Assembly: GCA_023384105.1 (NCBI GenBank)
Contig: JAHDXR010000016.1
Location: forward strand, 16,499 to 80,498
Reading direction: 5' to 3'
Source: Hyphomonadaceae bacterium
GTDB taxonomy: Bacteria; Pseudomonadota; Alphaproteobacteria; Caulobacterales; Aquidulcibacteraceae
DNA length: 64,000 bases
A program made the translations under genes and the position numbers. Below are positions 42,219-51,407 of this stretch, piece after piece. Below the pieces are notes generated by a model. The model did no database searches, was not told the DNA's origin, and worked only from the letters and a program-made list of their open reading frames with translations. The first letter of the stretch is position 1. Each line of letters opens with the position of its first letter.

Positions 42219-43718
42219 ATGATCGGCCGGCGCGAACTCCTGCTGGGCGGCGCGAGCGCGCTTGCAGGCTGCGTCGCGCGCATTCCCACCGCCGGCGGCG
42301 ACGCGGACCTGCGCGCCGTGGCCGCCCGGCTGGCGCGGGCGGCGCCTGCGGACCGCGCTGGCGCGCTTCGGCGCATCGACGCGGCGCGGCTGTCGCCCGA
42401 GGGCCGCATCCTCCATGCCGCCCTGCTTCCCGGCGCGGAAGCGGATGCGGCGCTGTCGCGGTTCGCCTGGGGTGCGGACGGGCGGCCCTACGCCGTCACG
42501 CATCGCGCAGGCGCCTATCGCGCCGCCGCGCGTGGAGAAGAAGCAGCGCGGGCGGTCGAGGCCGACACCGAGAGGCTGCGCGCCGACGCGGCGCGCGGCG
42601 TCATCGCGCCGGATTTCCTGATCGATGAAACCATCGCCGCCGTCGAAGCGGCGATACGCACGGCGGCGGACGACCCACCGCTGACCCAGGCGCTTCGGCG
42701 CCAGTTCGACGCATTGCGCGAGCTGCGCGCGCGGGCGAGCGGCGAAGCCGGAACCTGGCGCTTGCCGGACGGCGAGGCGTGGTATGCGCAGGCGCTACAG
42801 CTGCAGCTCGGCGCGCAGGCGGATCCGCGCGAGGCGCACGCGCAGGCGCTGCGGCGCTGCCGCGACCTGCAGGCTGAAGCCGATGCGCTGTTGCGCGCAC
42901 AGGGGCTGACGCAGGGCGATGTGGCGGCGCGGCTGCGCGCGCTGGCGCGGGACGAACGGCATCTGTTTGCGGACAGCGCCGAAGGCAAGGCCGCAGCCGT
43001 CGCCTTCATGAACGATCGGCTCGCCCGAATGCGGCCGCTGCTCGCCGGCGCGATCGACGGCGCCGACGATGCGCCCGCGCGGGTCGTGCTGCTGCCCGCG
43101 GCGCAAGAGGCCGACGGCGCGGGCGGGCGCCGGCAAGGCTCCGACTATCTCGTCGACTTGGGCGCGATCCGCAGGCGTTCGCGCTGGACGCTGCCGAGCG
43201 TCGTTTTTCACGAGCTGATCCCCGGCCACGTTCTGCAAGCTCATTATCAAGGCGACGCTATCCTACCGGCGCTGCAGCTCCGCTATGCCGCCGGGTATAG
43301 CGAAGGCTGGGCCACGTACGCCGAACAGCTGGCGGACGAAGCCGGCGCCTACGCCGACGATCCGCTCGGCCGCATCGGCTATGTGCAGTGGACGCTGTTC
43401 CGTCTCGCGCGCGTCGTCGCCGACACCGGCCTGCACGCGATGCGCTGGAGCCGCGCGCGCGCCGTCGAGGAAATGCGCACGCTGCAGGGCGACAGCATCG
43501 CCTTCGTCCGCATCGAGGACGATGTCGCGCGCATGGCTGCTCAGCCGGGCGCCTACGCCGCGCAAGGTCTTGCGGCCATGCACATCGCCGAGCTGCGCGA
43601 GCGCATGCGCCGCTCAGTCCGCGGCTTCGACCTTCCTCGCTTCCACGCCGCCGTGCTGCGCCGCGGCCCCCTCGCCCCGCCCGGACTGGATCAGGCCGCA
43701 GGCGCCGCCTTCACCTGA
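42219..43718 (+). CDS. DUF885 family exported metallopeptidase-like protein
   Basis: The 499-residue protein begins MIGRRELLLGGASALAGCVAR, with twin arginines and a lipobox-like LAGC, so it is probably an exported lipoprotein. The catalytic region has VVFHELIPGHVLQAHY (HExxxGH variant of the zinc motif, about residue 330) and YAAGYSEGWATYAEQL with the third-ligand Glu. DUF885 proteins are M1/M32-related putative peptidases of unknown substrate. The ATG at 42219 has GGAGG 12 nt upstream. Confidence 0.88.
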   Translation: MIGRRELLLGGASALAGCVARIPTAGGDADLRAVAARLARAAPADRAGALRRIDAARLSPEGRILHAALLPGAEADAALSRFAWGADGRPYAVTHRAGAYRAAARGEEAARAVEADTERLRADAARGVIAPDFLIDETIAAVEAAIRTAADDPPLTQALRRQFDALRELRARASGEAGTWRLPDGEAWYAQALQLQLGAQADPREAHAQALRRCRDLQAEADALLRAQGLTQGDVAARLRALARDERHLFADSAEGKAAAVAFMNDRLARMRPLLAGAIDGADDAPARVVLLPAAQEADGAGGRRQGSDYLVDLGAIRRRSRWTLPSVVFHELIPGHVLQAHYQGDAILPALQLRYAAGYSEGWATYAEQLADEAGAYADDPLGRIGYVQWTLFRLARVVADTGLHAMRWSRARAVEEMRTLQGDSIAFVRIEDDVARMAAQPGAYAAQGLAAMHIAELRERMRRSVRGFDLPRFHAAVLRRGPLAPPGLDQAAGAAFT

Positions 43719-43723
43719 AAGAA

Positions 43724-43751
43724 GCGGGCGCCGGCCGAAGCCGACGCCCGC
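43724..43751. terminator. Bidirectional terminator-like hairpin
   Basis: GCGGGCG-C-CGGC pairs with GCCG-A-CGCCCGC around CGAA, in the 55-nt gap between the convergent DUF885 and TonB receptor genes. Confidence 0.65.
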
Positions 43752-43773
43752 GTTCGCGAGGCGTAGAGGATGC

Positions 43774-46554
43774 TCAGTACGTGTAGCGGACGCCGAAGAA
43801 GTATGAGCGGCCGTACTGGTGGTAGAACGACAGCCGGTCGTCGGGGGTCAGATAGTCGTAGCGCGCTTCGTCGGTCAGATTGATGCCTTCGAGCGTCAGC
43901 GCGAAGTTGTCGTTGATGTTCCAGCGCGCCGAGGCGTCGATGTTGAAGCTGCTTGCGGTTTCCTCCGTGGCGTTGCCGTCGCGGCCGGGCAGGTTGGTCG
44001 GGAAGCTGCTGCGATAGGCGCCCGAGACGCGCGCGCTGAAGCGATCGTCTTCGTAGTAGACTGTCAGATTGTAAGACTCATCCGACTGGTTGGTGAGCTG
44101 ACCCGAATAGGTCACCGCGCCCGATGCGTTCAGATAGTCGATGTCGGAATAGACGCGCGTGTAATTGCCGAGGAAGCCGGTGTTCGCCAGCAGACCCGGC
44201 AGGAACGTGAACGGCAGCTGCAGCGAGATCTCGTAACCCGAGACGGGGCCGCCGGGCGTATTGCGCGGCACGTTGAAGCCCCAATAGAAGTTCGGGTCGT
44301 CGATCACGTCGCAGGTCAGCGGATATTGCGCGCCGCACGCGGCGATGCCGACGCTGTCCGGCAGGCCGAACGGATTGCCGGTGAACGGCGCGGTCTCGCG
44401 CACGGTCTGCACGAAGCTGTCGATCTCGCGGTGGAACAGCGCCACCGAGAACAGACCGCCCTCGGCGAAGTACCACTCGGCCGCGAGATCGTAGGCGTTC
44501 GCCCGGATCGGATCGAGATTCGGGTTGCCGGCGGTGATCGTGCGGTTGGAGCCGGAGACGGATACGGACGGGTTCGGGTTCAGCGAACCGAGACCCGGAC
44601 GCGACATCACCTTGGCCGCGGCGAAGCGGAACAGGATGTCCTCGGCCGGCTCGAACACCAAGTTCAGGGCGGGCAAAAAGTCCTCGTAATCGCGGCTCAC
44701 CGTCGTCGTCGTGTCGACGCCGCCGATGATCGAGCGGCCGCTCGAGGTCTGGTCGGTCTGCACCCAGCGTGCGCCGAGATTGCCGCGGAAACCGACATCG
44801 CCAAGGCGCGTGTCCCAATCCACCTGGCCATAGACGCCAAGCGTCTCTTCCTCGACCGAGCGGTTGTTGGCCAGCTGCGGCGTCGGCGACAATGGGAACA
44901 CGGTCTCGTCGTAGAGATTCCACGCCGCGGCCGCAGCGCCGATATCCGGAATGAGCCAGGTCACGCCGTTATAGGTGATCAGCTGGCTGTAGTCCGCGAC
45001 CGGCGTCGCCGCGGCGAAACCGGGAATTGTCGCCTCGATATTGGCCGTGCTGTTCGGCACGCCGTTCCAGCGCCGGCGCTCGGTCGTCTCGAACTCGTAC
45101 GAACGATAGTTGAGGCCGCCGCTCAGCGTGAACACCTCGTTCAGCTCGAACGTCAGATCACCCTGCGCCGTCGTATAGGCGTTGTAGGTCGATTGCGGAC
45201 GCAGGCGGATTTCCTCGAGCCCCCATGTCGCCGGATCGGTCAGGTCGACGCCGAAGCCGAAGGTCGGCGACGTGCCGTTGCCGCGGAAATCGTAGGAATA
45301 GCCGTCGACAAAGCCGGTCGGCCCGCCCGCGCGGAACAGCAGCGTGGTCTGGATCGGGTTGACGTGATCGGACTCCGCCCAGCCCACCAGGCCGCGGAAG
45401 CTCAAGCGATCGTTGAAGTCGTGATCGGCTTCGAGCGTGATCTGGGTGAACTCGGTCTGCAGTTCGTCGTGGCGCAGCTCGCTGCGCAGAACCACGTCGT
45501 CCAATTCGGCGTAAACGATCGAATTGCCTTCGATCTCCGCGTCGATCACGTCGATGCCGCCGACGCCGACCGTCAAGTTGGATTGCAGGAAGGTTTCGCG
45601 GCGCGAGCCTTCGAAATTGGAGTAGAGCCCGCTGAGCGTGAAGGTCGTATCCCGCGACGGCGACCATTGCAGCGCGCCGGTGAGGCCGAGACGCTCCTGC
45701 TCGTGCTCGTACACGTCAAAGCGCGGCAGGCGCGGGCGGAAGGCGGCGTTGAGCGTCGCGGTCGGAATCGAGCTGGAGTTGTTGGCGTCGTTGAGGCCGC
45801 CGAACGCGGCCCAGCGAACCGTGCTCGCCCCCTCCTCGCGTGCTTCGCGGCTCGAATAGGCCGCGGAGAACAGCGCGCCGAAGCGGCCGCCGCCGCTCAG
45901 GTCCCAGCGGTTGCTGATCAGGAACGCCGCCCGCGGATCGGTGCTCTCGGAGAGATCGTTGTACTGCGCCTGGCCGGTCGCGGCCATGGTGAAGCCGGCA
46001 TAGTCGAACGGCAGCGACGTGCGCAGGTCGACGGTGGCGCCGAGCGAGCCTTCTTCGATCTCGGCCGAGGCGCTCTTGCGCACGGTGATGCTGTTGAACA
46101 GCTCGGAGGCGAAAATGTTGAAGTCGAACGCACGGTCGCGATTGTTGCCGCCGGCCGCGTCGGTCGCGCCCGTCGTGGTCAGCGTCTCCATGCCGTTGAT
46201 GCGGACGCGGGTGAATTGCGGGCCGAGACCGCGCACGGTGATCTGGCGGCCTTCGCCGGCGTCGCGGGCGATGGCGACGCCCGGAATGCGCTGGATCGAC
46301 TCGGAAAGGTTGGAGTCCGGAAAATCGGCGATGTCTTCGGCCACGATCGCATCGACCATGCCGGTCTCGGCGCGCTTCACCTCGATGGCGGCCCGAATGC
46401 TGCCGCGGAAGCCGGTGACGACGATTTCCTCGCCGGCGTCATCGGCGTCCTGAGCATGGGCGACCCCGCCTACGCCAAAGCCAACCGCCATGGCGAGCGC
46501 CGCCAACGAAGCGCCGCCAAAGCCCCAACGAGTCTTGCTAGACTTTTCCGCCAT
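43774..46554 (-). CDS. TonB-dependent receptor, Xanthomonas/Caulobacter carbohydrate-type
   Basis: The 926-residue protein has a signal peptide (AALAMAVGFGVGGVAHA-Q), TonB box EEIVVTGFRGSIRAAIEVKR, and a plug with FPDSNLSESIQRIPGVAI, TVRGLGPQFTRVRINGMETL and FDFNIFASELF. That is the layout of the long TonB-Xanth-Caul receptors often linked to carbohydrate use. It ends YGRSYFFGVRYTY, the usual aromatic C-terminal strand. The start is ATG 46554 with GGAGGGA upstream. A run of ACCGGTGTC sites in the leader suggests LacI-type control. Confidence 0.93.
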   Translation of the reverse strand: MAEKSSKTRWGFGGASLAALAMAVGFGVGGVAHAQDADDAGEEIVVTGFRGSIRAAIEVKRAETGMVDAIVAEDIADFPDSNLSESIQRIPGVAIARDAGEGRQITVRGLGPQFTRVRINGMETLTTTGATDAAGGNNRDRAFDFNIFASELFNSITVRKSASAEIEEGSLGATVDLRTSLPFDYAGFTMAATGQAQYNDLSESTDPRAAFLISNRWDLSGGGRFGALFSAAYSSREAREEGASTVRWAAFGGLNDANNSSSIPTATLNAAFRPRLPRFDVYEHEQERLGLTGALQWSPSRDTTFTLSGLYSNFEGSRRETFLQSNLTVGVGGIDVIDAEIEGNSIVYAELDDVVLRSELRHDELQTEFTQITLEADHDFNDRLSFRGLVGWAESDHVNPIQTTLLFRAGGPTGFVDGYSYDFRGNGTSPTFGFGVDLTDPATWGLEEIRLRPQSTYNAYTTAQGDLTFELNEVFTLSGGLNYRSYEFETTERRRWNGVPNSTANIEATIPGFAAATPVADYSQLITYNGVTWLIPDIGAAAAAWNLYDETVFPLSPTPQLANNRSVEEETLGVYGQVDWDTRLGDVGFRGNLGARWVQTDQTSSGRSIIGGVDTTTTVSRDYEDFLPALNLVFEPAEDILFRFAAAKVMSRPGLGSLNPNPSVSVSGSNRTITAGNPNLDPIRANAYDLAAEWYFAEGGLFSVALFHREIDSFVQTVRETAPFTGNPFGLPDSVGIAACGAQYPLTCDVIDDPNFYWGFNVPRNTPGGPVSGYEISLQLPFTFLPGLLANTGFLGNYTRVYSDIDYLNASGAVTYSGQLTNQSDESYNLTVYYEDDRFSARVSGAYRSSFPTNLPGRDGNATEETASSFNIDASARWNINDNFALTLEGINLTDEARYDYLTPDDRLSFYHQYGRSYFFGVRYTY

Positions 46555-46629
46555 CACGAGTCCCTCCCCGGGAGGCCGGACCGGACCGCGGATAGCCCCG
46601 AGCCCGTCAAGCCTTCGTTTCATCCCTAT

Positions 46630-46719
46630 GACACCGCTATCTTCGGTCTTTGCCACCGGTGTCTATTTATCGATAACCCGAGCCCAGACCGGATTGCAAG
46701 GCAAAAAGCTACCGGTGTC
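46630..46719. promoter_or_regulatory. Possible LacI-type operator cluster before TonB receptor
   Basis: GACACCG at 46630-46636, ACCGGTGTC at 46655-46663 and ACCGGTGTC at 46711-46719 look like full and half sites of a CACCGGTG palindrome, typical of LacI-family operators. No LacI gene is in the window. Confidence 0.4.
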
Positions 46720-46766
46720 GGAGCCTCTTTTTGACTTGTGCGCCTCCATTGCCCCGCGGCGCCCGG

Positions 46767-48419
46767 TCAGAGCCCCAAATACGTGACGCGGCCGTCACAG
46801 ACGGTCAGCACCGCCTGGGCCCCGGGAATGGCGGCGGGGTCCGCTGCCATGAGGTCCGCCGAGAAAGCGCTCAGGTCCGCCCGCAGTCCCGGCGCGATCG
46901 CTCCGCGCCCGGCCTCGGCGAACGTGGCGTAGGCCCCGCCCCGCGTGAGCATCGCCAGCGCCTCGGCCCGGCTGACCGCCTGCTCCAGGCCCCAGTTCTC
47001 GGCGGCGAAGCCGGAGAGATCATGCCGGTGGCATGCGGCATAGAACTCGATCAGCGGGTCGCCTTTCTCCACCGGCGCGTCGCTGCCGGCGGCGAGGCTC
47101 GCGCCGCTGTCGAGCAGCGCGCGCCAGGCATAGGCGCCGGCGAGACGGTCGGGGCCGAGCCGAGCCGGCGCGAAGTGGAGATCGCTGATCGCGTGCGAGG
47201 GCTGCATCGACGCGATCACGCCTTGTGCGGCGAAGCGCGGGATGTCCTCGGGCGCGATCACCTGGGCGTGCTCGATGCGCCAGCGCGCGGCGCGCAACGC
47301 GGCGGGATCGTCGGCGAATGCATCGCGATAGGCGTCGAGCACCAGGCGGTTGGCGCGGTCGCCGATGGCGTGGGTGGCGATCTGCACGCGCGCGGCGCGG
47401 GCGCGCGCCAGGAACGCGCGCAGCTGATCGAGCGGCGTCACCAGCAGCCCCCCGGTCGGCGCGTCGCTGTAGGGCGCCAGCAGCGCCGCGCCGCGCGAAC
47501 CCAGCGCGCCGTCCATGTAGAGCTTCACGCCGCGCACGCGCACCTGCCCCTCGCCGTACGGCCCGCGCTGCATCACGATCCCGGACTCTTCCTGCGTGAG
47601 ATAGAGATCGGCGCGCAGCGGCAGCTCCCCGGCGCGCGCGAAATCCTCGAAAAGCTGGGCTTCGGCGAGGCTGGTGCTCATATTGCTGACGCCGGTCCAG
47701 CCACGCGCCGCATAGATGCGCGCGCCCCGCAGCAGCGCCTCGCGCAGCATCGCCGGCGTCGGCGCCGGCAGCCGGCTCTGGACCAGCGCCATGGCGTTGT
47801 CGATCAGCATGCCGGTCGCGGCGCCCGACGCATCGCGCTCGATCGCCCCGCCCTCGGGATCGCGCGTATCGGCGCCGACGCCGCCAAGCGCCAGCGCAGC
47901 CGAGTTCACGACGGCGGCGTGGCCGTCGACGCGCTCAAGAAACACCGGACGACCGGCGACGACCGCATCGAGATCGGCGCGGTTCGGAAAACGGCGCTCG
48001 GGCCAATGCGTCTCGATCCAGCCGCGGCCGTAGATCGCGCCGTCCGGATGCGCCCGCGCATAATCGGAGAGGCGCTGCTGCAGCTCCGCGACGGAAGCGA
48101 CGCCGACAAGGTCGAGCACCATCGCCGCCATGCCCACGCCGGCGAGATGCACGTGCGAGTCGGTGAAGCCCGGAAACGCTGCGGCGCCGTGCAGATCGAC
48201 TTCGCGCGCGCCGCGCCCGTCGGCGCGCGCCTCGCTCAGCGAGCCCGCCACGGCGAAACGTCCGTTGCGGATGCGCACGGCCTCGACGCGCGGAGCGGCT
48301 TCGACGCCGGTATAAATCGGCCCGCCGTGAACGATCAGATCCGGCGCCGCGCCGCGGCCCGACGCACAGCCCGCCGCCAGCGCCGCCAGCGCAAGCTCGC
48401 GCCGATTCAATCCGCCCAT
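46767..48419 (-). CDS. Amidohydrolase (YtcJ-like), exported
   Basis: The 550-residue metal-dependent hydrolase begins with a twin-Arg-free lipoprotein-like leader (ELALAALAAGCASGRG). It then shows FPGFTDSHVHLAGVGM (HxH metal site), KLYMDGALGSRGAALLAPYSD, QIATHAIGDRANRLVLD, IEHAQVIAPEDI and AAGSDAPVEKGDPL (late metal Asp). This is the YtcJ/amidohydrolase 3 architecture. A CATAGC-CTGAA-GCTATG palindrome (48446-48462) lies 27 nt upstream as a candidate operator. The substrate is unknown. Confidence 0.88.
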   Translation of the reverse strand: MGGLNRRELALAALAAGCASGRGAAPDLIVHGGPIYTGVEAAPRVEAVRIRNGRFAVAGSLSEARADGRGAREVDLHGAAAFPGFTDSHVHLAGVGMAAMVLDLVGVASVAELQQRLSDYARAHPDGAIYGRGWIETHWPERRFPNRADLDAVVAGRPVFLERVDGHAAVVNSAALALGGVGADTRDPEGGAIERDASGAATGMLIDNAMALVQSRLPAPTPAMLREALLRGARIYAARGWTGVSNMSTSLAEAQLFEDFARAGELPLRADLYLTQEESGIVMQRGPYGEGQVRVRGVKLYMDGALGSRGAALLAPYSDAPTGGLLVTPLDQLRAFLARARAARVQIATHAIGDRANRLVLDAYRDAFADDPAALRAARWRIEHAQVIAPEDIPRFAAQGVIASMQPSHAISDLHFAPARLGPDRLAGAYAWRALLDSGASLAAGSDAPVEKGDPLIEFYAACHRHDLSGFAAENWGLEQAVSRAEALAMLTRGGAYATFAEAGRGAIAPGLRADLSAFSADLMAADPAAIPGAQAVLTVCDGRVTYLGL

Positions 48420-48445
48420 GGCTTCCCTCCCCGCTCATAGATGCG

Positions 48446-48462
48446 CATAGCCTGAAGCTATG
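48446..48462. promoter_or_regulatory. Inverted repeat CATAGC-N5-GCTATG upstream of amidohydrolase
   Basis: A perfect 6+6 palindrome with spacer CTGAA lies 27 nt before the amidohydrolase start. It is possibly a regulator-binding site. Confidence 0.4.
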
Positions 48463-48550
48463 TCCCCCTATCACATCGGCATAAGCGCGCCACGCGGAAG
48501 CGGAGATTATCGCGCCCAGCAAAAGGAGCGCCCGCGTGACTGAGATCGCA

Positions 48551-48668
48551 TCCGGCGCCAGCGAAGGCGCCTGGGTTTCATTTCATCCTGGATGCGGACG
48601 AGACGTGGAAACGTTGCATGCCGGATGCCCCCGCTTCCTGCACATAGATTGGGGCGGTCCATGCAACG
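48551..48668. repeat. Hairpin-rich intergenic segment
   Basis: GGCGCC...GGCGCC around 48552-48570 forms a short stem. CGTTGCATG (48612-48620) pairs with CATGCAACG (48660-48668), and the minus strand contains ATGGACCGCC. It may be the histidine kinase terminator plus a decayed relative of the dispersed repeat. Confidence 0.4.
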
Positions 48669-48688
48669 CTCCCGCCGGGCGTAACGGC

Positions 48689-50242
48689 TCAGGAGTTTGC
48701 GTACAGCTCTTGTGCAGCCGGCAGCGTCAGCACGAACACGGCGCCTTCGCGGCTGTATTCGAGCGCAATGTCGCCGCCGTGGGCGCGCAGCAGCGCGCGC
48801 ACGATGCCGAGCCCCATCCCGGTGCCGCCCTCGGCGCGGCGCGTGGTGAAGAACGGATCGAAGATGCGCTCGCGGTTGCCCGGCGAAACGCCCGCGCCGT
48901 TGTCGCTGACGCGCACGCGCAGGCGTTCGCCCGCCTGCTCCGCCGCGATGGCGACGCGGCGCGCGCCGTGCCGGATCGAGTTGTCGACCAGATGTCCGAA
49001 CACGATCTGCGCGTTCTCGGCGGACATGGCGATCGCTCCCTCTCCGGCGAGCGTGAGTTCGATGGCCGGGAAGCGCTCCCGCAGCGCCTGCGCCACCTCC
49101 GCCAGCGGCGCCTTGCCGCCGAGCGTCGGATTGTCCGCCCGCGCCAGATCGCGCAGCCGGTCCAGGAGCGCGCCGATCCTTTCGGTGTCCGCCAACAGAT
49201 TCGACAGGAACCGCTCGCGCTGCTCCGCCGTCATCGTGCTTTCGGAGTCGCGAATGAGTTCGGCCGCGCCTTTGATCGCCGTCAGCGGCGACTTGAGTTC
49301 GTGCGAGACGTGGTTGGCGAAGCCGCTCAGATAGTCCGAGCGATCCTGCAGCCGCCGCGCCATGCTCATGAAGCTCTGCGTCAGGCTCGCCAGCTCGCGC
49401 GTGCCGTGCCGCTCGAGCGGCCCGATCGCCTCGGCGCGGCCCGCCGTGATCGCCTCCGCGCGCGCGGCCAGTTCGCGCACCGGACGCGCGATCGTGCGCA
49501 CGAACACGAAACCGATCGCGCTCGCCGCCACCAGCATCAGCAGCACCGAAGCGATCAGCTTGCCGCGCTCGCGATAGAGCGCGCGCAGGATGTTGTCGGG
49601 CGTGCGCGAGACATAGACGACGCCGCGCACCTGGTCGTCGACGAACACCGGCATGGCCACGAACAGGCGAATCTTGGCGCCGCGGCTGATCGAGTATAGC
49701 GGCGGCGGCTCGTCGACCTCGTCGCGCACGCGCATCACCGCCCGGAAGCGCCCGGCCATGGCAGCGCGCACTTCGTCCAGGTGCGCAAACGACGCACCGA
49801 CGTCTTCGCGTCCGCCGATCACGGCCCCGTTCGCGTCGAGCAGGCGAAAGCCGGCGAGCGTGGTGCGCTGCGCCGCCGCCGTAACCGCGGTCAGCTCCCG
49901 GCCCGTCTGCAGCGCCGCGGCGCTGGGCGGCGTCCGCGCCGGCGCCGCCGGCGGGCGGGCGGGCAGGATCGGCGTCGAGGCGAGGTCGAGCGACGGCAGG
50001 ATCGGCGCGTAGCGCTCGTCGATCGCCACCGCGGGATCGTGCGCCGGCCGCGCCGGGCCGACCGGAAACGCGCCGGGCGGCGCCGCCTCGATCTCGCGCG
50101 CATAGACGGCGGACAGCATCGCCGCCTGCGCGATCAGCTCGGCTTCGGTCTGCCGCACCAGCTGGTTCTCGAACAGGCGGAAGAACAGCAGCCCGAGCAG
50201 CGGCAGCAGCAGCACGCTGGCGATCACCGCCGCCGTGATCAT
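48689..50242 (-). CDS. Membrane sensor histidine kinase
   Basis: The 517-residue kinase has a membrane anchor at its start (VIASVLLLPLLGLLFFRLFE), a periplasmic sensor of about 250 residues, and a second membrane segment at about 290 (LIASVLLMLVAASAIGFVFV). HAMP follows, then the H-box VSHELKSPLTAIKGAAELI, N-box DNSIRHGARR, VSDNGAGVSPGNRERIFDPFFTTRR and GTGMGLGIVRALL. It lies 35 nt after its response regulator, in one operon. The stimulus is unknown. Confidence 0.93.
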   Translation of the reverse strand: MITAAVIASVLLLPLLGLLFFRLFENQLVRQTEAELIAQAAMLSAVYAREIEAAPPGAFPVGPARPAHDPAVAIDERYAPILPSLDLASTPILPARPPAAPARTPPSAAALQTGRELTAVTAAAQRTTLAGFRLLDANGAVIGGREDVGASFAHLDEVRAAMAGRFRAVMRVRDEVDEPPPLYSISRGAKIRLFVAMPVFVDDQVRGVVYVSRTPDNILRALYRERGKLIASVLLMLVAASAIGFVFVRTIARPVRELAARAEAITAGRAEAIGPLERHGTRELASLTQSFMSMARRLQDRSDYLSGFANHVSHELKSPLTAIKGAAELIRDSESTMTAEQRERFLSNLLADTERIGALLDRLRDLARADNPTLGGKAPLAEVAQALRERFPAIELTLAGEGAIAMSAENAQIVFGHLVDNSIRHGARRVAIAAEQAGERLRVRVSDNGAGVSPGNRERIFDPFFTTRRAEGGTGMGLGIVRALLRAHGGDIALEYSREGAVFVLTLPAAQELYANS

Positions 50243-50277
50243 GCCGATGCTCGGCCGCCATTTCTCCGCGCGCGCGC

Positions 50278-50985
50278 TCAGGCGTTCGCTCCGAGATCGC
50301 CGAGCTTGAAGCCGACGCCGTGCACGGTCTCGATCAGCGAAGCGCAGCCCGCCGCCGCGAACTTCTGGCGGATGTTGCGGATGTGGCTGTCGATGGTGCG
50401 GTCGGAGACATGGACATTGTCGGCGTAGGCCTGATCCATGATCTGGTCGCGGCTGTAGACCACGCCCGGCCGCCGCGCGAGCATGCGCACGATCGCGAAC
50501 TCGAGCGCAGTCAGCGTCACCTGCGCGCCCGCGAATTCGGCGCGGAAGCGCGGCGTGTCGAGCGTCAGCGCGCCGTGGCGCACGATGTCCGCCTCCTGCT
50601 CGCGCGCCGCCGGCGCCGCGCGCTTCGTGCGATTGAGGATCGCCGTCACCCGCGCCACCAGCTCGCGCGGGCTGAACGGCTTGGTCACATAGTCGTCGCC
50701 GCCGAGTTCGAGCCCGACGATGCGGTCGATCTCGTCGCTGCGCGCGGAGAGAAACAGGATCGGGGTGTCGCCGCGCCTGCGGATGCGGCGGCAGACTTCG
50801 AGCCCGTCCAGCTCCGGCATGCCGATGTCGAGCACGACGAGATCGGCGCCCTCGCCTTCGAGCTTGTGCAGCGCCTCGGCCCCGTCGCGCGCGACCGAGG
50901 GGCTCATGCCCGCCTTCTCTAGCGCAAAGCAGATCACTTCGCGGATGTGCGGGTCGTCGTCGACGACGAGGATACGATGGCTCAT
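50278..50985 (-). CDS. OmpR-family response regulator
   Basis: The 235-residue regulator has RILVVDDDPHIREVICFALE, acceptor Asp in LVVLDIGMPELDG, and DYVTKPFSPRELVARV with the conserved Lys. A winged helix follows, ending TVHGVGFKLGD. The ATG at 50985 (MSHRILVVDDD) is chosen over the 25-codon longer frame. It pairs with the kinase downstream. Confidence 0.95.
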   Translation of the reverse strand: MSHRILVVDDDPHIREVICFALEKAGMSPSVARDGAEALHKLEGEGADLVVLDIGMPELDGLEVCRRIRRRGDTPILFLSARSDEIDRIVGLELGGDDYVTKPFSPRELVARVTAILNRTKRAAPAAREQEADIVRHGALTLDTPRFRAEFAGAQVTLTALEFAIVRMLARRPGVVYSRDQIMDQAYADNVHVSDRTIDSHIRNIRQKFAAAGCASLIETVHGVGFKLGDLGANA

Positions 50986-51046
50986 GCGCGCGTCACCGGC
51001 GCGACTATAGTCAAGCCCGCCCGGCCCGTCATGGCCGGCGGCGGGG

Positions 51047-51187
51047 TCAGAACACGTCATCGAAGCGCTTTACCCGCGCGGGCGGCCGCGTCTCCGGCGC
51101 CGTCTTGGCGGGCCGGTCGAGCGGCTTGGGCGGCGGCTGCGGCGCGGTTTGGGAGCGGGCGTGCTGGATCGGGCTGAATTTCTGCAT
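51047..51187 (-). CDS. Small Pro/Lys/Arg-rich protein (hypothetical)
   Basis: A 46-codon frame (MQKFSPIQHARSQTAPQPPP... ending KRFDDVF) precedes the response regulator by 61 nt on the same strand. Its composition is a plausible disordered small protein, but there is no homologue I recognise and only a weak AGGG ribosome site, so it could be chance. Confidence 0.3.
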   Translation of the reverse strand: MQKFSPIQHARSQTAPQPPPKPLDRPAKTAPETRPPARVKRFDDVF

Positions 51188-51366
51188 GCCGCCGACCCTG
51201 CCGCCGCCGCGCGCAGCCATGAGGCAGCGGCCCAGCAGCCCCGGCGCAAGATTTGTGCAGAAACCGTGCAGAGCCGGCGGCGATGCTCGACATCGCGATG
51301 GCCGCGCCGCCGACCAGCCGGGCTAAATTGAAGGGTGCTTAATAACTTGCCTCACCCCTCCGGCGC

Positions 51367-51393
51367 GGAATATAGTTTAATAAGTTATATTCC
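51367..51393. promoter_or_regulatory. Candidate FadR/GntR operator upstream of crotonase gene
   Basis: GGAATATA and TATATTCC are perfect arms around an 11-nt AT-rich centre. The inner 17 bp (ATAGTTTAATAAGTTAT) agree at 12 of 17 positions with ATAATCCTATAAATTAT at 54503-54519, before the acyl-CoA dehydrogenase pair. Confidence 0.55.
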
Positions 51394-51407
51394 AGGCCGG
51401 CGGACGG

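Noticed and set aside
43819..46734. 971-codon plus-strand open frame opposite the TonB receptor
   Set aside because: It is an Arg/Val/Ala-rich shadow of the receptor gene. It has no domain motifs and its third positions are not typical of coding DNA.
48536..49699. Plus-strand frame starting at GTG 48536 with a good AAAGGAG site
   Set aside because: The first part is the hairpin-rich intergenic DNA and the rest runs antisense to the histidine kinase. No protein family is recognisable.
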